5,141 nt of DNA from Desulfobacteraceae bacterium (GTDB taxonomy: Bacteria; Desulfobacterota; Desulfobacteria; Desulfobacterales; Desulfobacteraceae), in NCBI GenBank assembly GCA_011390435.1, contig JAABSK010000208.1:1-5141 (forward strand), written 5' to 3'. Position numbers and translations under genes: made by a program. A model generated the notes under the pieces. The model worked only from the letters and a program-made list of their open reading frames with translations. It searched no databases and was not told the origin of the DNA. Shown here piece by piece: positions 1 through 5,141 of the stretch (within the stretch, counting starts at the first letter, position 1; each line of letters starts with the position of its first letter).

Positions 1-306
1 GAAGGATTCACCTACCATGATCTCCACATCAAGTAATTGGACAGGCATTCCTTGTGGAGAATACAGATTGCCGATGTAAATAAAATCTACCCCTCTGCGA
101 ATAAAGGGAAGTTCACCATCAAAAACACCCCATTCGGTCTTTACCGGTTTTGGCTGAACCGGCCATGGATCCTGTTCATCGAGCTCCAGATGATTTCCCT
201 GCAACTTGAACGTTGGTTTACACACTACGGATGCCAGTATCCCATCCTCTGAGACAACCGTATTAAAAAACTCTGTATTGTAAGGGGTTCGATTTGCCAG
301 ATCCAT
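1..306 (-). CDS. DUF2169-family T6SS accessory protein, N-terminal part (runs off left edge)
   Basis: The minus strand is open from an ATG at 306-304 down to base 1, giving 102 codons with no stop, so the C-terminus lies outside the window. The protein begins MDLANRTPYNTEFF, then has VVCKPTFKL (about residues 27-35), DPWPVQPKP (46-54), and GVDFIYIGNLYSPQGMPV (72-89). This order matches the start of the DUF2169 family (PF09937): an 'N-x-T-P-[FY]' opening, a 'vvKaTF' strand, and a 'D-[VF]-x-[VY]-x-G-x-a-x-x-P-x-G' strand-turn. DUF2169 proteins are commonly annotated as T6SS accessory proteins and lie near vgrG or PAAR-type genes; their biochemical role is not established. A ribosome binding site (AGGA, plus-strand 312-315) sits 5 bases before the ATG, and the stop of the upstream frame overlaps it, so translation is probably coupled. 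The start is well supported. Family assignment is from recalled pattern only. Confidence 0.8.
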   Translation of the reverse strand, partial: MDLANRTPYNTEFFNTVVSEDGILASVVCKPTFKLQGNHLELDEQDPWPVQPKPVKTEWGVFDGELPFIRRGVDFIYIGNLYSPQGMPVQLLDVEIMVGESF

Positions 307-313
307 AAGATTC

Positions 314-608
314 CTAACAATTCAATCGGATTCGTTCACATTTTACAAGCACATCGTCATTGGCCTGAAGCTTGACGGTACTATCGGTAATAGGAAGTCG
401 CATTGGCCACCCATTTTTTATATCAACATTCGAGTTGTGCGTCAAGAGATTATCGCCACTTGATATGGTATGCAGGTCAAAGGAGGGTTTTGCCGCAAGG
501 AAACGGATAGAATATCAGGCTCTTCGACACATCCTGTGGAATTTTGTTCAGCCCATCCCCTGTGTCACGATAGATGTCACCACAACTAAAAATTGAAAAT
601 GGGGCATT
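314..608 (-). pseudogene. Frameshifted 3' remnant of an unrecognised gene upstream of the DUF2169 gene
   Basis: Two overlapping minus-strand frames together read like one protein. The downstream frame is open from 514 to a TAG stop at 316-314 (66 codons) and includes SFDLHTISSGDNLLTHNS, NGWPMRLPITDSTVKLQ and DDVLVKCERIRLNC. It has no plausible start and is preceded by an in-frame TGA (517-515). The upstream frame, open through the 600 region and ending at a TGA at 479-477, contains CGDIYRDTGDGLNKIPQD and SLIFYPFPCGK. Removing one A from the four-A run (plus-strand TTTT 488-491) joins them as FYPFPCGKPSFDLH, so a single-base insertion explains the break. Only 7 bases separate the TAG from the DUF2169 ATG, typical of adjacent operon genes, which argues that the 3' end was a real gene end. 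The 5' limit is a guess: the frame runs into the transposase fragment. I do not recognise the protein family. It could be chance open frames, or a sequencing error in an intact short gene. Confidence 0.4.
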
Positions 609-615
609 GAGGTGA
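609..615 (+). promoter_or_regulatory. Strong Shine-Dalgarno for the transposase fragment
   Basis: GAGGTGA lies 5 bases before the ATG at 621. It favours that ATG over the in-frame GTG at 612, which falls inside the binding site itself. Confidence 0.6.
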
Positions 616-620
616 CCGAC

Positions 621-860
621 ATGGGATATTCTATCCAAATCAAAGAGACTTTGTTACAAAAGGCTTTATCAGGCAGAAAAACCCAACACGAAAGAGCAAC
701 AAAATTTGGTGTTGGCAACTCCACCATCCAGAACTGGTTAAGACACTTTAGAAAAAACAGTGATACAAAGTTGAAATCAAGAGAAAAATGCTCCAAAGAC
801 TGGACCCCTGAAGAACGGATATCCGCTTTGATTTTATTGAATATTTTGACAAAATCCTGA
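621..860 (+). pseudogene. Truncated transposase, N-terminal helix-turn-helix portion (IS3-type OrfA-like)
   Basis: This 79-codon frame begins MGYSIQIKETLLQKALSG, followed by an HTH-like segment (HERATKFGVGNSTIQNWL, residues 23-40) and KSREKCSKDWTPEERISAL (52-70). This matches what I recall of the start of a transposase protein frequent in sulfate-reducing Desulfobacterota ('MGYS-x-[EF]-K-E' then 'GVG-x-STI-x-x-WL' then 'K-x-KDW-[TS]-x-EER-x-xALI'). The N-terminal HTH would bind the element's ends. Family resemblance stops around residue 71 (base 833); the last eight residues (LLNILTKS) look unrelated, and the remaining protein and any catalytic DDE partner are absent, so it is a dead fragment. 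The stretch looks more A+T-rich than the flanking genes. It is transcribed toward the methyltransferase. The exact IS family is uncertain, and no terminal inverted repeats or target duplications were identified. Confidence 0.65.
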
Positions 861-877
861 AAAAATGATCTTATAAC
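846..877 (+). promoter_or_regulatory. Possible promoter for the methyltransferase gene
   Basis: A perfect -35 hexamer TTGACA (846-851) is followed by TATAAC (872-877), one mismatch from the -10 consensus. The 20-base spacer is longer than the ideal 17, which weakens the call. The -35 box lies inside the 3' end of the transposase fragment and the -10 just beyond it. If real, transcription would start about 20 bases before the methyltransferase ATG. It is the best sigma70-like candidate I found in the short upstream gap. Confidence 0.3.
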
Positions 878-903
878 TGTCGAACACATGATAAGGATTT
901 CTG

Positions 904-2502
904 ATGAAAAACAAACCAAATCCGGCAGAATGTACAGTGGCTGAATCCTATGATACTACACCCTATGCGGGAAATCCCTATTATTACACACATCCGGGTG
1001 TGTTGGCTGCTTATGGTGTTCTGTATGGCCTTACACCCGCCAACCCGGCAGATTGCCGGTTACTTGAGCTGGGATGTGGGGATGGAAGCAATCTTTTTCC
1101 CATGGCGTATGAATTTCCAGAAAGCCGCTTTGTGGGCATTGACCTGTCACCGGTGCAAATTAAAATCGGCCTGAAAAGTATCGATTCTCTTAATCTCAAA
1201 AATATCGAATTGTCCACCCGCAGCATCATGGACATGAGTGAGGCTGACGGCAGGTTTGATTATATCATCGTCCATGGGGTTTATTCCTGGGTCCCTTCCG
1301 AGGTGAGAAAAAAAATCCTGGCTATCTGCAGAAACAATCTGTCGGATCAGGGCATTGCCTATATCAGCTATAATGTACTGCCGGGTTCCCGGTTCAACCA
1401 GACCATGCGGGACATGCTGCTGTATCGGACCCGTCATATCAAAGATCCCGGCCAAAAGGCAAAGGCGGCAATTGATCTTTGCAACACCATGCTTGAGGGA
1501 ACTGCTGACAGAAATTCTGTTTATGATGTTCAAGTGAAGAACTTTGGAAAAACCCTTCAAAACGTGCCAAATGTGTCAAGCTATCTGCTCCATGAATACA
1601 TGGAACCCGACAATACCGCATTTTATTTCCACCAATTTGCCGGGGATCTGAAAACCCACGGTCTGCAATATATTTGTGATGCAGACCAGCCGGATTTTGA
1701 ACTCGACAGCCTTCCGCCGAATACCGCAGCCGTATTTGAAAAAATATCTGATAATGCCTTTGAAGTGGAACAATATATCGATTTTTTTAAAAACACACTT
1801 TTCCGGCGTTCTTTGATCTGCCATAAAGAAATGGAACCCAATTCAGAATACCGACTGGACCGGATCCAACACCTTTACGCAGCAACAGATGTGATCCCTG
1901 TTCTGGATTCACCCGACAGCCCAGTTGAAGAGGCCACCGCATTCAAAACCGCTTCAGGACGAAAATTTAATATCACAGACACGTTTGCCCGAATCGTTCT
2001 GCATAAGCTGAGCAGAATCAAACCCTGCACCATCCGCGTGGATTCTCTTATTAAGACGATGTTGAAGCAGGGTCTTTCCCAAACTGGGCCCGATTTTCAG
2101 AAACATGCTGAAAAAACAGGGCATGTTATCTATACCCTTTTCTTTAACGGCGTACTGGAACTTCTCGGTGCCGGGCGTCAATGTATCCCTGAAGCAGGTG
2201 ATTTTCCTACAGCATCCCCGGTTTCACGTTTACAGGCACCTTCCCGCCGGATAACCAACCTGTGCCACAGGACCATCCTGATGGATGATGACATGGCATG
2301 TTTTGTCCTATCCCGTCTTGACGGCACCCGGGATCGGAAATCGCTCTGTGACCTGATGACAGAGGCTGTTCAGACCGGCCTGATCCGTATACCAACACAG
2401 AAAACCACACATATAGAAACGGTTCGAAAATCGATGCAGCATCAGCTGGCTTTGATTCTTCAGCAATTGCCCCGTTGCGGCGTATTGATCCGTCCGGACT
2501 GA
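904..2502 (+). CDS. SAM-dependent methyltransferase with regulatory domain (protein-lysine methyltransferase-like)
   Basis: This is a complete 532-residue protein. Seen: a class I Rossmann methyltransferase core with the SAM-binding motif I LELGCGDGSN (residues 54-63), the acidic end of strand 2 at FVGID (76-80), a motif around IIVHGVYSWVP (121-131), and AYISYNVLPG (152-161). Next comes a segment typical of the methyltransferase regulatory domain (PF10119): LLHEYMEPDNTAFYFHQF (228-245), HGLQYICDAD (252-261) and FRRSLICHKE (300-309). The C-terminal 200 residues, with LFFNGVLEL (412-420) and RLDGTRDRKSLCDLM (471-485), resemble the winged-helix tail of this family. Known: this architecture is shared with Rickettsia PKMT1/PKMT2, which methylate lysines of outer-membrane protein OmpB. 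Inferred: the enzyme methylates a protein, target unknown. No signal peptide or membrane segment is visible, so it is cytoplasmic. The start is supported by TAAGGA (892-897) 6 bases before the ATG. It lies on the strand opposite to the T6SS genes around it and converges on tagF. Sure of methyltransferase; lysine specificity is by analogy only. Confidence 0.88.
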   Translation: MKNKPNPAECTVAESYDTTPYAGNPYYYTHPGVLAAYGVLYGLTPANPADCRLLELGCGDGSNLFPMAYEFPESRFVGIDLSPVQIKIGLKSIDSLNLKNIELSTRSIMDMSEADGRFDYIIVHGVYSWVPSEVRKKILAICRNNLSDQGIAYISYNVLPGSRFNQTMRDMLLYRTRHIKDPGQKAKAAIDLCNTMLEGTADRNSVYDVQVKNFGKTLQNVPNVSSYLLHEYMEPDNTAFYFHQFAGDLKTHGLQYICDADQPDFELDSLPPNTAAVFEKISDNAFEVEQYIDFFKNTLFRRSLICHKEMEPNSEYRLDRIQHLYAATDVIPVLDSPDSPVEEATAFKTASGRKFNITDTFARIVLHKLSRIKPCTIRVDSLIKTMLKQGLSQTGPDFQKHAEKTGHVIYTLFFNGVLELLGAGRQCIPEAGDFPTASPVSRLQAPSRRITNLCHRTILMDDDMACFVLSRLDGTRDRKSLCDLMTEAVQTGLIRIPTQKTTHIETVRKSMQHQLALILQQLPRCGVLIRPD

Positions 2503-2522
2503 AACCGGACTGAAAATCCGGT
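2492..2522. terminator. Alternative short hairpins in the convergent spacer; weak terminator candidate
   Basis: Two perfect 6-bp stems can form here. GTCCGG (2492-2497) pairs with CCGGAC (2505-2510), and ACCGGA (2504-2509) pairs with TCCGGT (2517-2522), each with a 7-base loop. They share the 2505-2509 arm and exclude one another. Lying between convergent genes, they could end transcription from both sides, but neither has an immediate U-tract: on the plus strand the nearest T run is TTTT at 2530-2533. Intrinsic termination is therefore doubtful. Confidence 0.25.
2494..2515 (+). repeat. Perfect 11-bp tandem duplication spanning the methyltransferase stop
   Basis: CCGGACTGAAA occurs twice head to tail (2494-2504 and 2505-2515) with no mismatch. 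The TGA stop (2500-2502) is in the first copy, so the second copy is entirely non-coding. This looks like a replication-slippage duplication. Confidence 0.95.
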
Positions 2523-2545
2523 CACACGCTTTTACCTGGACGCAG

Positions 2546-3295
2546 TTAAAGGGAATCTGGGTCATCAGGTGAGTCATCAAGCAGATCAAACAGCCTGCAA
2601 AAATCACCTGTGCGCAGGGGTCGTTGATATATGGCGATTATCGGTTTTTCCGGAAGCCCCCCGATAAATACTGCTTTGGGCGGTTCTATTCCGGTGCTGC
2701 CCATCTTGTGCTCTGAACTGTTATTGGTTAGGGATTGATAATTTTCCAGAAAAACAGGCATCGGCAGAATGAGGTTTTCATCAAGTCGGCTGCTAACGGA
2801 CCAGTTTGCCAGACAGTTTGAAAAAATGGGGGGTTCAAAAAATGAATCTATATCAAGCTCAGGGAACCTTACATCAGACAGCGCCTTTTCAAACTCATTG
2901 AACCGGTCATATCGTGCGGCCGTCATCTCTTCAAAAGCCCGGAAAACTTGTCCGAAGCGGTCAAAAACTGTATGCCAGAACCTGTTTTTATCTTTCATGT
3001 GTGCCTGCCCCATGATGAGCAAAGGATAGGTCCTTCCCAGGCTGTCGCTGCTGTCTTTGATAATTCCCACAATAAGAGACTGTTTGTGAGCACCCATTGT
3101 CCAGAACCGGAAGGAATGTATGCCTCTGTTTTTTTTGGAATCCACCCCACCTGATCTCATCCCTGCGTCCACCCAGGAGGCCAGCGCATTGACCAGCGGG
3201 AGGTCCGTATTTACCCGGATATAATCTGAAAACGCCGGATGCTTACCACAGGCGGCGATATCCAGTTTCAACCGGCGCCTGTCTATTCCCAGCAT
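2546..3295 (-). CDS. tagF: T6SS-associated protein TagF
   Basis: This is a 249-residue protein on the minus strand. The N-terminal signature ACGKHPAFSDYIRV (residues 15-28) corresponds to the 'GK-x-P-x-x-x-DF/Y' opening of TagF (TIGR03373 / DUF2094 type). SDSLGRTYPLLIMG (83-96) corresponds to its conserved 'DSVGR-x-[FY]-P' motif. FFEPPIFSNCLANW (152-165) and VFIGGLPEKPIIAIYQRPL (209-227) resemble later parts of the fold, and the tail is acidic (DDSPDDPDSL). Known: TagF proteins are cytoplasmic post-translational repressors of T6SS, in Pseudomonas aeruginosa acting through the FHA-domain protein Fha1 and opposing the PpkA kinase pathway; in some species TagF is fused to the phosphatase PppA. 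No phosphatase domain is visible here. The start is supported by GGAG (plus-strand 3304-3307) 8 bases before the ATG, and the first 13 bases overlap the end of tssM, so the two genes are translationally coupled. It is the last gene of this minus-strand run before the inserted plus-strand block. Confidence 0.82.
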   Translation of the reverse strand: MLGIDRRRLKLDIAACGKHPAFSDYIRVNTDLPLVNALASWVDAGMRSGGVDSKKNRGIHSFRFWTMGAHKQSLIVGIIKDSSDSLGRTYPLLIMGQAHMKDKNRFWHTVFDRFGQVFRAFEEMTAARYDRFNEFEKALSDVRFPELDIDSFFEPPIFSNCLANWSVSSRLDENLILPMPVFLENYQSLTNNSSEHKMGSTGIEPPKAVFIGGLPEKPIIAIYQRPLRTGDFCRLFDLLDDSPDDPDSL

Positions 3296-5141
3296 GGGGC
3301 AATCTCCACAGGCGGCCTTCCCGGCGTGCTCCCCAGCAGCCCTATAACCTCCTGGCTGCCGGAAAATTCATACTTAACGCTTATAGACCGGACGCCCAGG
3401 CGGGCGAGGCTTTCCTGGTGCTCAGGAAAATCAGCAGGGGAGAAACTGCGGCGCCCTCCCTTAAAATCATTGAGAAACCGGGGAAAGGAATACGGGCCGG
3501 TATATTTTTTTACAAGGGTCAAGCTACCGATTTTAATTGAAAAAATAACCTGACATTCAGACTGGGGCGACCAGTTGAACACTCTTTGAACAGGGTAGTT
3601 CAGATTTTCCAGCAAAACAGACCCCTCTGTGCAGACCATTTCAAGCAGTGTGGCATGAGGCGGAATTTGGGAGTCTTCATTGGCGCTGGTGGGAAGGCCG
3701 CTGATTTTTACCTGGTACTGGGATTTGACCGGCCTGGCTGCCTTCACCCCCCTGGCAAGAAAAGAAAAAAATCCCGGTGCCAGGGCAACACTTTTATCAT
3801 AGAGCTTTGCTGCATAGTACCCTTGTTTGAGGCCGCGTTTCACAAAAGGGGCTGCTGGTCCCTCCAGAAATCGGGTAACCAGCCCATCTGATCCCATCAG
3901 CAGGGCATTCATGTTCTGCGTGCCCGCAGAATCCTGAACACCCAAAAGGACTTCCTGCTCCCAGTTCTTCTGGAGACGGCAAGCAGTTTCTTTAAGGGCG
4001 AACTCATGAAAAAAATCCATGGGAGCAGACAAAAGCTGCCAGATATGTGCGCTCTTTTCATCCGGATATCCTACTATCTGCCGCAACCGTTCGAAAGCCT
4101 GCTGCGCTGCAAAAAAAGGGATTGTGTCGGTGCCTGGATCGTTGGAATATATATCTGTGGCAAAAGCGAAAGCTGCCTGCTGGGAAGACACCAGTGGTGC
4201 CAGTAGGGCAACGTTATCCTGATACACCATGAACGCCTTGCCGGCCTGGAGCAGTTCTGCGTCATCCATCCTCAGTCTTGAAACCCCTGGTATTTTTGAT
4301 TTTACCCTGGCAACCGCTTTCCCCACCACGCCGGCCGCCCCACCTTTGACCCGCAACGCAGCCGCCTGGTTATCAAGTGTCCCGATATCCTCAATCAGTT
4401 TGACCCACTCAGGCATGCGGTTCTGTCCGGAGAATGGCTGCAGTTCCTTTGGAATGATATCCAGCAGAATCGAGTAAGGCCCTTTTTTCTGACTCATACG
4501 TTCGGAAACCGCCAGCCATTCCTGCCGGATCTTCAGATCAATTCTACCATTTTCAAATCCGGCAATAAAAGCCAGCCAGGCATCCAGGTAAGCTGTTTCA
4601 TACCAGGTATGAAAATCCTGTTTTTTCCCGGCAAGAATAAGCGGCTCAGCCAATGCGGATTCCATATCAACAATAAAACTGTCGATATTTTCCTTGCCAT
4701 TGCGTGTAAAAGCGGCTGCGACCCTGGTATGGGCCTCATCTTGCGCAGATTTAACCCAGAAATCAGCCAGGGTGTAGGACGGTATTTCCGGATCTGAATT
4801 GGCCCGGGTAACCAGCCAGTTCAAAGCGTATCCTTCTGTGGCAAGAATCCGGGCAAGCCATTTTTGCAGTTCATTCATTCTCCGGTTCAAGACTTGGGGA
4901 TCTTCCTGCCAGGACAGGTAATTCAGATACAATTCCCCGATCTTGATCCGGACCTCCGCTGCTATGTCAGCCCCTGCAACTTCAGCGATATAATCAAAAG
5001 CAGGAAACCGCATGTTCTGAATGTTTTGATTCAGGAGCCTGGCTTTCATCAAATTGATCCGGTATACCAGGTGATTGACGTGCCGGATAAACATATCAAC
5101 CTGCGTATCCTGATTGAAATAGCTCAAGCTTTCCGTCATTT
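3283..5141 (-). CDS. tssM: T6SS membrane subunit TssM (IcmF/VasK), C-terminal part; 5' end beyond right edge
   Basis: The minus-strand frame is open from the right edge to a TAG at 3285-3283, giving 618 codons counted from a Met codon at 5139. That Met is two bases from the edge and has no visible ribosome binding site. Full TssM proteins exceed 1,000 residues, so this is an internal position and the N-terminal membrane and NTPase-like parts are outside. Seen, numbering from that Met: an IcmF-related region with YLNYLSWQEDPQVLNRRM (71-88), WLARILATEGYALNWLV (94-110) and SYTLADFW (121-128); a central alpha-helical region (160-460); and a C-terminal beta-rich domain with YQVKISGLP (475-483), RVFNWSP (519-525), YTGPYSFPRFLNDF (546-559) and the final VEIAPCWE. 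Known: TssM spans the inner membrane; its periplasmic C-terminal domain binds the lipoprotein TssJ and, with TssL, forms the envelope complex. No transmembrane segment lies in the visible part, as expected for the periplasmic region. tagF follows with a 13-base overlap. The frame is uninterrupted, so it appears functional. Confidence 0.85.
   Translation of the reverse strand, partial: MTESLSYFNQDTQVDMFIRHVNHLVYRINLMKARLLNQNIQNMRFPAFDYIAEVAGADIAAEVRIKIGELYLNYLSWQEDPQVLNRRMNELQKWLARILATEGYALNWLVTRANSDPEIPSYTLADFWVKSAQDEAHTRVAAAFTRNGKENIDSFIVDMESALAEPLILAGKKQDFHTWYETAYLDAWLAFIAGFENGRIDLKIRQEWLAVSERMSQKKGPYSILLDIIPKELQPFSGQNRMPEWVKLIEDIGTLDNQAAALRVKGGAAGVVGKAVARVKSKIPGVSRLRMDDAELLQAGKAFMVYQDNVALLAPLVSSQQAAFAFATDIYSNDPGTDTIPFFAAQQAFERLRQIVGYPDEKSAHIWQLLSAPMDFFHEFALKETACRLQKNWEQEVLLGVQDSAGTQNMNALLMGSDGLVTRFLEGPAAPFVKRGLKQGYYAAKLYDKSVALAPGFFSFLARGVKAARPVKSQYQVKISGLPTSANEDSQIPPHATLLEMVCTEGSVLLENLNYPVQRVFNWSPQSECQVIFSIKIGSLTLVKKYTGPYSFPRFLNDFKGGRRSFSPADFPEHQESLARLGVRSISVKYEFSGSQEVIGLLGSTPGRPPVEIAPCWE

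Noticed and set aside
37..252. 71-codon plus-strand open frame
   Set aside because: It is a shadow of the DUF2169 coding frame on the minus strand.
372..596. 74-codon plus-strand open frame
   Set aside because: It is antisense to the broken minus-strand gene and has no family resemblance; the minus frames fit the operon geometry with DUF2169 better.
827..868. Alternative plus-strand frame after the transposase breakpoint reading FDFIEYFDKILKK then stop
   Set aside because: It looks protein-like but is only 13 codons long, A+T-rich, and does not match the expected continuation of the transposase.
548..919. 123-codon minus-strand open frame across the transposase fragment
   Set aside because: It is antisense to the better supported transposase frame; its hydrophobic, Phe-rich composition is what the reverse of A+T-rich coding sequence gives, and it has no recognisable motif.
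1147..1560. 137-codon minus-strand open frame inside the methyltransferase gene
   Set aside because: It is entirely antisense to a clear methyltransferase coding region and lacks recognisable motifs.
3239..3553. 104-codon plus-strand open frame over the tssM/tagF junction
   Set aside because: It is antisense to two well supported, overlapping T6SS genes.
3283..5139. Treating the Met at 5139 as the true start of a 618-residue protein
   Set aside because: It lies two bases from the window edge, no ribosome binding site can be seen, and the visible part lacks the N-terminal membrane and NTPase-like regions of TssM, so the gene almost certainly extends beyond the window.

Overview
The window is a piece of a type VI secretion system (T6SS) locus from a Gram-negative bacterium. 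The moderate G+C, the style of the T6SS proteins and a transposase fragment of a type I associate with sulfate-reducing Desulfobacterota suggest a Desulfobacter-like organism. That taxonomic guess rests on recalled family resemblance, not on a marker gene.

Layout, left to right. (1) Positions 1-306, minus strand: the first 102 codons of a DUF2169-family T6SS accessory protein, running off the left edge. (2) About 314-608, minus strand: a broken reading frame directly upstream of it. Its stop codon lies inside the DUF2169 ribosome binding site, so it was probably the preceding gene of the same operon. It carries an apparent one-base frameshift and has no visible 5' end. (3) 621-860, plus strand: the N-terminal helix-turn-helix part of a transposase, cut off early. 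(4) 904-2502, plus strand: a complete 532-residue SAM-dependent methyltransferase with a methyltransferase regulatory domain, the architecture of rickettsial protein-lysine methyltransferases. (5) 2503-2545: a short convergent spacer with an 11-bp perfect tandem repeat starting just before the methyltransferase stop codon and two mutually exclusive small hairpins. (6) 2546-3295, minus strand: TagF, a T6SS post-translational regulator. (7) 3283-5141, minus strand: the C-terminal 618 or more residues of TssM (IcmF/VasK), the inner-membrane T6SS component, overlapping tagF by 13 bases and running off the right edge.

How it fits together. TssM, TagF and the DUF2169 protein all lie on the minus strand and are T6SS parts. 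The plus-strand block of transposase fragment plus methyltransferase interrupts this run, next to a damaged minus-strand gene. The simplest reading is that a mobile element brought in, or moved beside, the methyltransferase, breaking the neighbouring T6SS-operon gene. A protein-lysine-methyltransferase-like enzyme inside a T6SS locus is the most interesting feature: it could modify a secreted or surface protein, but nothing in this window proves a functional link. No tRNA, rRNA, CRISPR array or riboswitch was seen.
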